The position numbers were made by a program, and so were the translations under genes. From the NCBI GenBank assembly GCA_033675265.1, contig JAUJYZ010001280.1:701553-765552 (forward strand): a stretch of 64,000 bases of DNA. Reading direction: 5' to 3'. Below are positions 8,877-19,699 of the stretch, piece by piece. The notes under the pieces were generated by a model, which saw nothing but the letters and a program-made list of their open reading frames with translations, was not told where the DNA came from and made no database searches. Numbering within the stretch: the stretch's first letter is position 1; every line of letters starts with the position of its first letter. The stretch comes from Actinostola sp. cb2023. Its lineage: Eukaryota; Cnidaria; Anthozoa; Actiniaria; Actinostolidae.

Positions 8877-11025
8877 ATGGAAGCCTTCCTTACAAACCTT
8901 CGAGACGATGTCCAATGTTCCTTGTGTAGCGATAGAATGATTGAACCTAAGCTTGTAGAATGCTTCCATACATTTTGTAAGCCATGTATCAAGAGAAAAG
9001 CTGAACTAATTGGAGACATCAACATCTTCAAGTGTCCTAAATGTTGGTCTGAAACGTTGCTGGGAGAACTAAGCAACGTGGACGACTTACCACCAAGTCC
9101 TGTACACGCAAGAATCCTACAAGTCTTGGAGTTTCTAGAGACCGATCAGGTTTGCTCTTTTGCTGCCACTCATTCCCCAGCATTGTGGAACTGTCTTCAC
9201 TGCAATCGCTTTTTGTGTGACGAGTGTCTGAACTACCATTCTGCGTTCAGTAAAGAGCACAAAGTCATTTCCTTGTCGGACTTGACGAATGTTCAAGACC
9301 TTGAGGCGATCCTGACAAGAGAAAGACCTTGCACAGCTCACTGTAGTCACAGTTTGGACTTATACTGCAAAGACTGTGAGGTGTTTATCTGTTGGATGTG
9401 CATGATAGACGGCCACAAGGATCATAAAACGTTGACTATACAAGAGGTCACCGCCATTCAGAAAGATCTTCTCTCTAAAAACCTAGTGGAGATTGAGGAG
9501 CTACGATGCAACGCAAATGAAAAGAAACAGCAAGAGGAAATTGCTCTCCAAATAAAAAGCGACGCGGAGAAAGCCAAAGAACAAGTACAGAATGCTACCA
9601 AAAAGTTGGTCAAAATTCTACTTGACCAAGAACAACAATTGCTGAATGAAATCCAGAGAAGCGTAGCGAAGGCTGACAGGAATCTGCGTGTAATACGTCA
9701 CATCCCAGCAACACAGGAATACATCCGAAACATCCTTGAAAAGGGACTAGTGAGTGAAATGGTCGACATTCAACAGGAAGATTCCTCCAACAACTGCACC
9801 TACAACCCATTCAAAATAGAAAGTTCAAGAATTGTGTTCGAGCCCAATAAAGAGCTAAGTCAACAAGTAAACGCTGGACTTGGAAAAGTACGCCTACAGT
9901 CTTGTAAGTCAGACCCAATGTTGAGTACAATTCAAGTTGACGGTCATCTTGAGGCACTGAAGAAAGCCAAGCTGACTGTGGAGACTAAAACGTCTGCAGG
10001 AGAACTCAATAACGAACCAAGTGATGATGTGGATGTACAGATCAGACCTGAAGATGATGTGAAAGTGGAAGAAAGAAAAATGACAAGTGGTGGTAAAATA
10101 GAAGTGGAATTCATCCCTCAAGTAGCTGGTCAATTGACAGCACAGGTTCAAGTGAACGGCAATGCTGTATCTAACAGTCCACTAGTGATGGATGTCAAGC
10201 CACAACACATGGAGGAAATAGCAGGAGATTCTAAGTTAAAAAGTGCCTTGAATACTGGATCTGGATACTTCAATGGTATTGCAGTGAATAAGACTAACAG
10301 TAGGATTGCTGTAGCAGATGATAAATCCCACTGTGTTAGAGTATTCAACATGGATGGAGATTTGTTACTAACGTATGGTAGTGAAGGCAGTGGACAAGGA
10401 CAGTTGTCTGGTCCTGAAGGTTTAGCATTTCTCAACGAAACAGATTTAGTGATAGCTGACAGGGGTAATAATAGAATATGTATAGTGAACACTATAACAG
10501 GGACTCTGGTGAAAACCTTTGGTCGTGGTGGTAAATGGACAGTTTTCTCATCCATGGGGAGTACATGTTGATGATGACTGTAACATTGTTGTGACTAACA
10601 CTGGTAATGATCCTGCACAAGTCTTTACAAAGAACGGTGAATATAAATATCAATTCAGTTTGTCAAAACAGAGAGGTTTTAGTCCACGTTGTACAGTTAC
10701 ACACAATGGACTGTTTTACGTGAGTGATGATAGTAACAAAGTGATTGATGTGATTGAGATGAAAGACAACTCACCAACTAGAATATCCACTATTGGAGGG
10801 AATTGTCATGCTGCTGGTCAGTTGCAGGGTCCCTGGGGTCTTGCTATTGATAATAACCACAATCTACTGGTGTGTGATTCTTGCTCGGTTCATAAGTTTA
10901 CATTGGATGGTCGTTTTATAGGAAAGACAAGGCAACTATTTAGTGCCAAGCCCATGTATATAGCAGTATTAAATGATGGTCAGTTTATTTGCACTACATT
11001 TGGTGGAGGTGTTTTCTGTTTTTAA
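8877..11025 (+). CDS. TRIM-NHL protein (RING, two B-boxes, coiled coil, filamin repeat, NHL propeller), one frameshift
   Basis: Single-exon gene. Residues C14, C17, C29, H31, C34, C37, C53 and C56 form a C3HC4 RING, implying ubiquitin E3 activity. A degenerate B-box (about 90-130) and a B-box 2 (about 151-190, with CKDC and HKDH) follow, then a coiled coil rich in E/K/Q (about 195-290), a filamin/Ig-like repeat (about 334-438) and NHL repeats from about 460. The layout is that of the TRIM2/3/71 group: cytoplasmic E3 ligases or RNA-binding repressors. The frame from 8877 stops at 10571, but the same propeller continues one frame over from about 10536 to 11025. One extra A in AAA at 10533-10535 explains it, and without it the protein would be 715 residues. 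Either a recent mutation or a base error; the rest is undamaged. The start is the first ATG in frame with the RING. Confidence 0.9.
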
Positions 11026-11096
11026 GAAAGCAGTCTTAATAACATTCAAACTTATTTGAACAACTAAAAACTTTTAAATTTTATATAATCGTGTTA

Positions 11097-11454
11097 GAGC
11101 TTTGCACGCAATATAACCATGAAATAGTACTTAATAGTACTAAATAGTGTTATCTCTAGTGTTTCATCATTGCTATTTAGTACTAATTAATCAGCCATGA
11201 AATAGTACTTAATAGTACTAAATAGTGTTATCTCTATTGTTTGTCATCAGTGCTATTTAGTACTAATTAATCAGCCATGAAATAGTACTTTTAAGTACTA
11301 AATAGTGTTATCTCTATTGTTTCATCAGTGCTATTTAGTACTAGTTAATTAATCAGCCATGAAATAGTACTAAATAGTGTTATCTCTATTGACAGTTTCA
11401 TCAGTGATATTTAGTACTAATTAGTACTGTTTCACGGATATATTGTTTGCACTC
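11097..11454. mobile_element. GAGTGCA-family MITE with internally amplified core (copy 3)
   Basis: Left end GAGCTTTGCACGCAATATAA preceded by TA, right end GTTTCACGGATATATTGTTT plus GCACTC followed by TA. Between them the core (CATGAAATAGTACTTAATAG with TACTAAATAGTGTTATCTC and TTTCATCAGTGCTATTTAG) is repeated four times, giving 358 bp instead of about 141. It sits about 70 bp after the TRIM-NHL stop codon and may lie in its 3' untranslated region. Confidence 0.8.
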
Positions 11455-12293
11455 TATTTAGAAGTAGTAGACTTATATACATTTATAATAAGATAAGCAA
11501 GAATGGATAATTTCGTATATATAGTTTGATCTTAGAATAGTTTTTATCTAAAGATTAGATTTTGTACAGTTTTTATAGAAGGGTGTGTTTCTTTTTTATT
11601 ATAGATATTTCGCATGTTTTCATAAATGAATTAGTTCGCTAAGAAGTACATAAGTAGTTAAAATGTGCTTCGATCTGGTACGCTGTACAACGCTCTGAAA
11701 AAGCGCTACTGTAGAAATAAAATATTATTATTATTGTTATTGCAAACTTAAGACGAACCATTATATTCTTCGTAGCAGATTTATACATGAATGCTGATAC
11801 AAAACACTCAGATCATAAATATACTAAAAGAAACGTAGCGAGTTACTTACTTTTCAGAGTTCAAACGTACAAGTTTCATGTTGTACAAGAAGTGTAGTAG
11901 TGCTATAGTAGTAGTCAGCCCAGTCTTTCAATAAATTAAATGTCCACATTGTGCTTTGTGTTTCCTTTTTGGTATCCTTTCTCTCTTTTCAATTTCGTCC
12001 GTTCTCTGAAATGGCTTGAGCGGGAATCTTTGAGTTTGCTGCTCTTCATTTCCACTCAATAATAGTCGGTAATTTCAAGCGTCCCGGCTTCAGTGTATTA
12101 AATCGTTGCAAGACTTGTAAGCCATGGCCAAAACGGCCTCGAGCTCTTCGGATATTCATTTTTCACTCCAACTGCATGAAGTCACTGAATTGAAGTTTAT
12201 TTGCACTCTTAATTTATAGAGATCAGTGATCACAAACAGCTTTGCATAGCAAAAATCAGTATTCCTTTGGAAAAGCAACATACATGCAGCCAA
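11455..12293. other. intergenic sequence between TRIM-NHL gene and giant element
   Basis: No gene recognised. At 11690-11740 GAAAAAGCGCTACTGTAGAA with ATAAAATATTATTATTATTG looks like a retroposon 3' end, or a polyadenylation region (AATAAA at about 11716) for the TRIM-NHL gene. The remainder appears unique. Confidence 0.4.
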
Positions 12294-12693
12294 AGACCAG
12301 CGTGAAGTTAGCAGCAGATTCAGCAGCACATTCGATTATCGCCTATAAATGTTTATATACAAATAATTGCCATACAAAACTACCTTAGTGTAGTAGAGAA
12401 ACCTATTACCATCCTATATATGTATTCGGTTTGATCTTAACTAGAACACAGAGTTCTCTACACACTATACGAGACGTTACTAAAGCGACACTGAATATTT
12501 CAAGCTCGACACGTACATAGATTAAACATTAACCGGCAAAGGTCACGCAATCACTTCGATGGAGTGAATTCCGCTTAAAAACCCGCAAATCAAATCCCAA
12601 AAACATACTTCACAACAAGTAGTCAATAATAAACCATAGTTTATTTCATTTTGATACTTTGCATAAACATAACAATATTTTTTATAAGTAATA
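12294..12693 (+). repeat. left unique terminal inverted repeat of giant element
   Basis: About 400 bp from AGACCAGCGTG to TATTTTTTATAAGTAATA, mirrored at 24643-25039. It contains no promoter or protein motif I recognise. The conservation of a 60-codon open frame in both arms (minus strand 12543-12725; plus strand 24608-24790) follows from the inverted duplication and is not itself evidence of a gene. Confidence 0.85.
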
Positions 12694-15600
12694 GATGGGA
12701 TACCGAGCGTCAAAATAGGACCCATCGTGCTTTGTAGATGGGATACCGGCTATCAAAATACGACCAATCGTGCTTTGTAGATGCGCTACCGCCTATCAAA
12801 ATACGACCAATCGTGCTTTGTAGATGGGATACCGGCTATCAAAATACGACCAATCGTGCTTTGTAGATGGGATACCGGCTATCAAAATACGACCAATCGT
12901 GCTTTGTAGATGGGCTACCGCCTATCAAAATACGACCAATCGTGCTTTGTAGATGGGATACCGCCTATCAAAGTACGACCAATCGTACTTTGTAGATGGG
13001 CTACCGGCTATCAAAATAGGACCAATCGTGCTTTGTAGATGGGATACCGGCTATCAAAATAGGACCCATCGTGCTTTGAAGATGGGATACCGGCTATCAA
13101 AATAGGACACATCGTGCTTTGTAGATGGGATACCGGCTATCAAAATACGACCCATCGTGCTTTGTAGATGGGATAACGGCTATCAAAATAGGACACATCG
13201 TGCTTTGTAGATGGGATACCGAGCGTCAAAATAGGACCCATCGTGCTTTGTAGATGGGCTACCGGCTATCAAAATACGACCAATCGTGCTTTGTAGATGG
13301 GCTACCGCCTATCAAAATACGACCAATCGTGCTTTGTAGATGGGATACCGGCTATCAAAATAGGACACATCGTGCTTTGTAGATGGGATAACGGCTATCA
13401 AAATAGGACCAATCGTGCTTTGTAGATGGGATAACGGCTATCAAAATACGACCAATCGTGCTTTGTAGATGGGATACCGGCTATCAAAATAGGACCAATC
13501 GTGCTTTGTAGATGGGATACCGGCTATCAAAATAGGGGACACATCGTGCTTTGTAGATGGGATAACGGCTATCAAAATAGGACCAATCGTGCTTTGTAGA
13601 TGGGATAACGGCTATCAAAATACGACCAATCGTGCTTTGTAGATGGGATACCGGCTATCAAAATAGGACACATCGTGCTTTGTAGATGGGATAACGGCTA
13701 TCAAAATAGGACCAATCGTGCTTTGTAGATGGGATAACGGCTATCAAAATACGACCCATCGTGCTTTGTAGATGGGATAACGGCTATCAAAATAGGACAC
13801 ATCGTGCTTTGTAGATGGGATACAGGCTATCAAAATAGGACCCATCGTGCTTTGAAGATGGGATACCGGCTATCAAAATAGGACACATCGTGCTATGTAG
13901 ATGGGATACCGGCTATCAAAATACGACCCATCGTGCTTTGTAGATGGGATAACGGCTATCAAAATAGGACACATCGTGCTTTGTAGATGGGATACCGAGC
14001 GTCAAAATAGGACCCATCGTGCTTTGTAGATGGGCTACCGCCTATCAAAATACGACCAATCGTGCTTTGTAGATGGGATACCGGCTATCAAAATAGGACA
14101 CATCGTGCTTTGTAGATGGGATAACGGCTATCAAAATAGGACCATGCAATCGTGCTTTGTAGATGGGATAACGGCTATCAAAATACGACCCATCGTGCTT
14201 TGTAGATGGGATAACGGCTATCAAAATAGGACACATCGTGCTTTGTAGATGGGATACCGAGCGTCAAAATAGGACCCATCGTGCTTTGAAGATGGGATAC
14301 CGGCTATCAAAATAGGACACATCGTGCTTTGTAGATGGGATAACGGCTATCAAAATACGACCCATCGTGCTTTGTAGATGGGATAACGGCTATCAAAATA
14401 GGACACATCGTGCTTTGTAGATGGGATACCGCCTATCAAAATAGGACCAATCGTGCTTTGTAGATGGGATACCGGCTATCAAAATACGACCAATCGTGCT
14501 TTGTAGATGGGATACCGAGCGTCAAAATAGGACCAATCGTGCTTTGTAGATGGGATAACGGCTATCAAAATAGGACACATCGTGCTTTGTAGATGGGATA
14601 CCGAGCGTCAAAATAGGACACATCGTGCTTTGTAGATGGGATACCGCCTATCAAAATACGACCAATCGTGCTTTGTAGATGGGATACCGGCTATCAAAAT
14701 AGGACACATCGTGCTTTGTAGATGGGCTACCGGCTATCAAAATACGACCAATCGTGCTTTGTAGATGGGATAACGGCTATCAAAATAGGACCAATCGTGC
14801 TTTGTAGATGGGATAACGGCTATCAAAATACGACCAATCGTGCTTTGTAGATGGGATACCGGCTATCAAAATAGGACACATCGTGCTTTGTAGATGGGAT
14901 AACGGCTATCAAAATAGGACCAATCGTGCTTTGTAGATGGGATAACGGCTATCAAAATACGACCCATCGTGCTTTGTAGATGGGATAACGGCTATCAAAA
15001 TAGGACACATCGTGCTTTGTAGATGGGATACAGGCTATCAAAATAGGACCCATCGTGCTTTGAAGATGGGATACCGGCTATCAAAATAGGACACATCGTG
15101 CTATGTAGATGGGATACCGGCTATCAAAATACGACCCATCGTGCTTTGTAGATGGGATAACGGCTATCAAAATAGGACACATCGTGCTTTGTAGATGGGA
15201 TACCGAGCGTCAAAATAGGACCCATCGTGCTTTGTAGATGGGCTACCGCCTATCAAAATACGACCAATCGTGCTTTGTAGATGGGATACCGGCTATCAAA
15301 ATAGGACACATCGTGCTTTGTAGATGGGATAACGGCTATCAAAATAGGACCAATCGTGCTTTGTAGATGGGATAACGGCTATCAAAATACGACCCATCGT
15401 GCTTTGTAGATGGGATAACGGCTATCAAAATAGGACACATCGTGCTTTGTAGATGGGATACCGAGCGTCAAAATAGGACCCATCGTGCTTTGAAGATGGG
15501 ATACCGGCTATCAAAATAGGACACATCGTGCTTTGTAGATGGGATAACGGCTATCAAAATACGACCCATCGTGCTTTGTAGATGGGATAACGGCTATCAA

Positions 15601-16182
15601 AATAGGACACATCGTGCTTTGTAGATGGGATACCGCCTATCAAAATAGGACCAATCGTGCTTTGTAGATGGGATACCGGCTATCAAAATACGACCAATCG
15701 TGCTTTGTAGATGGGATACCGAGCGTCAAAATAGGACCAATCGTGCTTTGTAGATGGGATAACGGCTATCAAAATAGGACACATCGTGCTTTGTAGATGG
15801 GATACCGAGCGTCAAAATAGGACACATCGTGCTTTGTAGATGGGATACCGCCTATCAAAATACGACCAATCGTGCTTTGTAAATGGGATACCGGCTATCA
15901 AAATAGGACCAATCGTGCTTTGTAGATGGGATACCGGCTATCAAAATAGGACACATAGTAAGTAAGTAAGTAAGTAAGACTTTATTTAAAGAGGGTAACA
16001 CGTGACAGTATAGAAGTAACTGATAAACTTGTGGCCCTAACAAAAACTTAAAAAGAAAATAAATATATGATATATAATATACAAAATATGTAAACTAAAA
16101 AAATGCTAAAAACTACTATAACTATACTACACATCGTGCTTTGTAGATGGGATACCGGCTATCAAAATAGGACACATCGTGC
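12694..16182 (+). repeat. left 43-bp satellite array (about 76 units)
   Basis: Unit GATGGGATACCGGCTATCAA, AATACGACCAATCGTGCTTT, GTA. Variants mix freely: ACCGG/AACGG/ACCGCC/ACCGAGCG, TACGACC/TAGGACC/TAGGACAC and CAATCG/CCATCG. A rare variant pair (GATACAGGCTAT followed by GTGCTATG) at about 13821 and 15029 shows a block of about 28 units duplicated with an offset near 1.2 kb. One retroposon interrupts the array at 15957-16128. Confidence 0.93.
15957..16128 (-). mobile_element. 172-bp retroposon (SINE or LINE 3' end) with (TTAC)n tail, 6-bp duplication
   Basis: On the minus strand it ends GTGTTACCCTCTTTAAATAA, AGTCTTACTTACTTACTTAC. The plus-strand flanks are ACACAT at 15951-15956 and again at 16129-16134, and array units contain one ACACATCG. 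A microsatellite tail beside TTTAAATAAAGTC is typical of CR1-like LINE or SINE 3' ends in invertebrates. No A/B box seen, so it is probably a 5'-truncated LINE. Confidence 0.8.
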
Positions 16183-16491
16183 ATTTCCTGGCAAATACAG
16201 AAATTTAGCTGTCTGGTTTTTTTTTCCTTTGGTGAATCAATCTTTGTTCTGTTGTAATAAGATTAAGATATGAACGACAGTCTACCTTCCGTCTTCACGC
16301 CACGCCTTGTTATAGAAAGGTGTTGCTTTGTATTGTGAGTAGTAGAGGTCGTAGAGATACCAACCGAGTCTCAGTGCTACTCGAGACCATAGATGATAGG
16401 TTTTAATATTGTTGGCTTGTCTCATTCATATATACGATTTTTCCTTTTGCTGTTCGTGTGTCGATCCTTGTTTGTCCTTTTTATAACGGTG
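16183..16491. other. unassigned sequence between left satellite arm and internal gene
   Basis: No repeat or open frame of note. It precedes an ATG at 16492 and could hold the promoter of the two-exon gene; I see no TATA box I would defend. Confidence 0.35.
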
Positions 16492-16901
16492 ATGCCCTCG
16501 TCGAAATCGTGGATCCGCTACAAGGTAAGTTATTCTTCTGAAAAGTTTCAACCTTTAATTTGTGTAAAGTGATAACCTATCTCAGTGTTTTTATTATTTG
16601 CTTGGTCTTATTATTTTTGTAGGCAAATCGACACCTAAAACAACACAACATCAATTACTATAAACTTGGGGATATATTTGGTTGGATTCGTGAAGACGGA
16701 GAGAGCCCTTCTGTTGTTAAAAAGGATGGTTTTGTATGTCGGGCGGCCGCGTGTTATTTCAAGGCACAGGGGCACATCGGGGAATGGGGAGTACTTGGTT
16801 AAAAAATGGCTAGGTATTTGCGGCGAGATGTTCAGACATGGACCCTGTTTTTGGAATTTGTCACTCGAAAACCTGCATGGATTTACGAATTTCCCAAATA
16901 A
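16492..16901 (+). pseudogene. two-exon gene of unknown function inside giant element, one in-frame stop
   Basis: Exon 1 is 16492-16524 (ATG to CAAG). The intron, 16525-16622, has a consensus donor GTAAGT and acceptor TTATTTTTGTAG. Exon 2 is 16623-16901. The splice keeps frame: exon 1 gives MPSSKSWIRYK, exon 2 continues ANRHLKQHNINYYKLGDIFG, then WIREDGESPSVVKKDGFVC. A TAA at 16800-16802 interrupts, after which the same frame reads KMARYLRRDVQTWTLFLEFV and ends WIYEFPK at 16901. Total 103 codons. The long coherent frame across a perfect intron suggests a real ancestral gene; the stop makes it a pseudogene, a shorter 70-residue product or a base error. I recognise no domain; a transposon-encoded accessory protein is the natural guess. 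Confidence 0.55.
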
Positions 16902-17302
16902 AAAATAACCTGGATTTACGAATTTTTATTGACGATCTGATACGATGCATTCGTCAGGATATTTTGCCAGACTAACACTATAACACCTTTACGTCTGACT
17001 GACGGGATTTCAATTGACTGATGCATGTATATACTTGAATGCAGTCTTGCTAGCTAGTTATTTAATTTGTTGTACAATATCAATATATTGCTCGTTCAAT
17101 ATCAAACAAAACCTTTTGAAACTTTGTAATAATGCTATAAATTGTGATATGCTCTTTCTTGTGATGGGGTTCATTTTTTAAAAACTGAAAACTCGTTCCC
17201 AGTTCGCTATTTTACTATTTTTGCTGACGCAGCGAGCGAGCGAGCAAGGAAGCAATTCTAATTCATTCACGTAGGCAGAAAAAATCTCGATTTTTACCCG
17301 GA
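16902..17302. other. unassigned sequence
   Basis: Directly after the two-exon remnant TGGATTTACGAATTT is repeated (about 16880 and 16911). No other feature recognised. GCGAGCGAGCGAGC near 17230 is a small tetranucleotide run. Confidence 0.35.
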
Positions 17303-17512
17303 ATGCAGTTTCCAATAACCATCATGCAATTCTCAATAACCATCATGCAATTCTCAATAACCATCATGCAATTCTCAATAACCATCATGCAATTCTCAAT
17401 AACCATCATGCAATTCTCAATAACCATCATGCAATTCTCAATAACCATCATGCAATTCTCAATAACCATCATGCAATTCTCAATAACCATCATGCAATTC
17501 TCAATAACCACA
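17303..17512. repeat. 21-bp tandem repeat, ten units
   Basis: ATGCAATTCTCAATAACCAT plus C, repeated ten times and almost perfect, with first (CAGTTTCCAATAAC) and last (ACCACAATGC) units diverged. Being a multiple of three, it opens frames on both strands (MQFSITI heptads on plus), which I treat as spurious. A (GATA)n run follows at about 17547-17569. Confidence 0.93.
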
Positions 17513-18125
17513 ATGCTTTTCGCGCCGACTCCTACATAGATATATAGAGATAGATAGATAGATAGATAGTTTATCACGCTATCGTGTGTCAGTTTCACTG
17601 AGTGTGAATTAGTCCAGTCATTCTACGGTTTAGGTTGGAACAAATTGCAACAGAAAGTTTCTCATCGCTATTCAACCAAGATGGGTTACCTAAACAACAT
17701 ACTAAAAGTCCTCAAAAATCCCTTCGGTGGAACATGTCGAAAATTAGGATTAAAGATTTCGTGGTTTCACCACAGGGATCCCGCGTCGAGCAAAATAAAT
17801 TATATTTAAACAAATACATTTATCCAACTTTTTTCTTTGATTTTTAATTTCCAAGATCTTCAATGTTATTTCTGTTGTGGTTGAAGTTACTTTATTAACA
17901 CAAAAGTACTTGAAATGCAGGGGAAATGTCCCTAGGCCATGACCCTTACCACAGGGATCCCAATATGTAGAAAATAGAATTTTCAATAAAAAAATCGATT
18001 TCCTGCTTTATGTTTGATTGTTTCTTGGTTATTCGTTGCGTTGTATAGCCAAATTAGTCTATTCTAAGACTGTTTAACACTAATGACTAATATTAATCAA
18101 CTATTGAAATACAATAATGATAATA

Positions 18126-18309
18126 GAGTCGTTTTCGTATGAGTGGGAAACCTACGGTACGGAGTTACGTTAACGGTACGGAGTTACGTTAACGGTACAG
18201 AATCGAACACATTATATTCAACCAATCACACTACTGCACGATGATGGCGCGATACGGTCACTTCATGGCACGTACCGTAACTACTTCCCACTCATACGAA
18301 AAACGACTC
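18126..18309. mobile_element. 184-bp MITE, GAGTCG ends, TA duplication, empty site in opposite arm
   Basis: Ends GAGTCGTTTTCGTATGAGTG and CACTCATACGAAAAACGACTC (one-base length difference), flanked by TA. The other palindrome arm has the uninterrupted site: on its minus strand AATGATAATAATT occurs where this arm has AATGATAATA-element-TAATT. The interior has GGTACGGAGTTACGTTAAC twice. It starts GAGT like the GAGTGCA family but is otherwise unrelated. Confidence 0.9.
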
Positions 18310-18479
18310 TAATTGGTTGCATTAAGGTTATATTTATAACTTAAGTAATAATAAAGTCACATAATAATTATGATAATGACCATAAGATAAAATATTATAC
18401 CAAGCAGAATTAAGATTTAAAGCTTAATACAACTAAAACATATTGTTAGTCAGACTCATCCAAACCAAGCTAGGTCTCG

Positions 18480-18990
18480 CGTGCTGGAGTTAGAATAACT
18501 TTGGCCTTTGCATGTACCACATGCAGCCGAGCAATCCAGGTAGTACTTTTTGCACGTACACCTGCGCAAGTGCTACCTGATCTGACTTGCAGCCATCTGA
18601 TCATCTCAATTAGTATAGTGCGCTATGGGCTTGTGGTAATTCAGTTAGGATAGGAAGTGGCTTCCCATCCGCTAAGTGTCATCCCCAGTCAAAAGGCTGT
18701 CGCTGTTCGCAACCTCTATCCATTCCTGGATCTGGTAGTACACACGTAGAATGTGCAGGTATGTAGCAGTAGCTGATGTGGGTGGAAGGCTTTCAGGTTG
18801 AACAAATTACGATCACTTGGCTACCTTTTGGCAAAAACGGGTGTATCGTAGAGAGTCTGCAATTAGCCTCTCCTATGAACCATCACTGTACAAAGAGAGA
18901 AGTGCTTTCTCTCCTGCCACAAAGATGTATTCCTTTCTACTAGTTATACCCGCTGGTCGATCAAAGATTTCTGCTTGTTGAAGGAATCTG
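18480..18990 (-). pseudogene. decayed Cys-rich ORF remnant, left arm copy
   Basis: On the minus strand a frame of this arm reads CTCKKYYLDCSAACGTCKG, with the regular spacing C-x-C-KK-x4-DC-x3-C-x2-C-x-G. Upstream on that strand (about 18790-18990) the sequence parallels the right-arm copy (YYQIQEW-like segment). Frame breaks are frequent. From general knowledge this Cys pattern is familiar at the C-terminus of large multi-copy ORFs in invertebrate genomes that also carry a GCDTTS motif; I cannot name the family with certainty. Confidence 0.5.
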
Positions 18991-19079
18991 CATGGAATCT
19001 GTTTCAATCATTTTTAAAGCTGATGCAAAGCATAAAGTGTGTGCAAAAACAGGTGCGGTAATACGAGCAACAAAAGTAT

Positions 19080-19350
19080 GCAACTTTTCGCGCAACATTG
19101 TTGCGTTGCAAGTTGCAGAGCAATGTTTCTCGTATTACCATCGTTCGCGCAACTTGTCGCGCAACAAATTAAATTTTCTGAGTTGCAGGTTGCAAAACTT
19201 TGTTGCATGAAGTAGAAAGAGCTTCTACTTTGCGCAACAAAATTTTGCAACCTACAACACGGAGTGTGTTGCGCGACAAGTTGCGCGAACGATGGTAATA
19301 CGAGAAACATTGCTCTGCAACGCAACAATGTTGCGCGACAAGTTGCACGA
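19080..19350. repeat. foldback rich in GTTGCGCGAAC motifs
   Basis: Left half CGCGCAACATTGTTGCGTTG, GCAATGTTTCTCGTATTACC and ATCGTTCGCGCAACTTGTC. The right half is its reverse complement (GACAAGTTGCGCGAACGATG, GTAATACGAGAAACATTGC). The centre is near GTAGAAAGAGCTTCTAC at 19215. Several internal TTGCG repeats are also inverted, so it folds at more than one scale. It lies in the spacer of the inner palindrome. Confidence 0.8.
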
Positions 19351-19387
19351 TTTTGTTGAGAACAGGCCGTGCGAATCCACTTCAACA

Positions 19388-19606
19388 TAATAAATGAATA
19401 AATAAATAAACTTTATTTATATAGCGCAAAATATGTAATATTCTAAAGCGCTTAACACTAAAAACAAAAAATATAAAAAACGATATTTTTAATAATAATA
19501 AATCACATTAAGATCAGTGAACTCATAAAAATTATATCAGAAATCGGAAAAATGTCAGGATGAAAACTAAAGCTAGTGTACCTGTTAGTCTTACTGTGTT
19601 ATCATG
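19388..19606. mobile_element. retroposon fragment between inverted GAACAGGCCGTGCGAATCC copies
   Basis: AATAAATAAATAAACTTTAT then TTATATAGCGCAAAATATG and CTAAAGCGCTTAACAC is the common invertebrate retroposon-tail style. It is bracketed by GAACAGGCCGTGCGAATCCA at about 19364 and the reverse complement, TGGATTCGCACGGCCTGTTC, at about 19613. A further small palindrome therefore surrounds the insertion. Confidence 0.6.
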
Positions 19607-19699
19607 TTGAAGTGGATTCGCACGGCCTGTTCTTCTAGCCAGAGCCCAAGCCAAGGCAACAGAACAGGAGAGTATGGAACATAAAGAGGACAAAGTCTG

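Noticed and set aside
10148..10555. 135-codon minus-strand frame within the TRIM-NHL gene
   Set aside because: It is a shadow of the plus-strand coding sequence, which has clear domains.
12543..12725. 60-codon frame conserved perfectly at 24608-24790 on the opposite strand
   Set aside because: The identity comes from the terminal inverted repeats. No codon-position bias can be judged from two near-identical copies, and part of the frame is satellite.
17303..17539. MQFSITI heptad-repeat protein
   Set aside because: A 21-bp minisatellite is open on both strands, with no flanking gene structure.
17635..17847. 70-codon frame repeated at 20719-20988 minus
   Set aside because: Its conservation is due to the inner palindrome. 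It ends in AT-rich low-complexity sequence and has no recognised motif.
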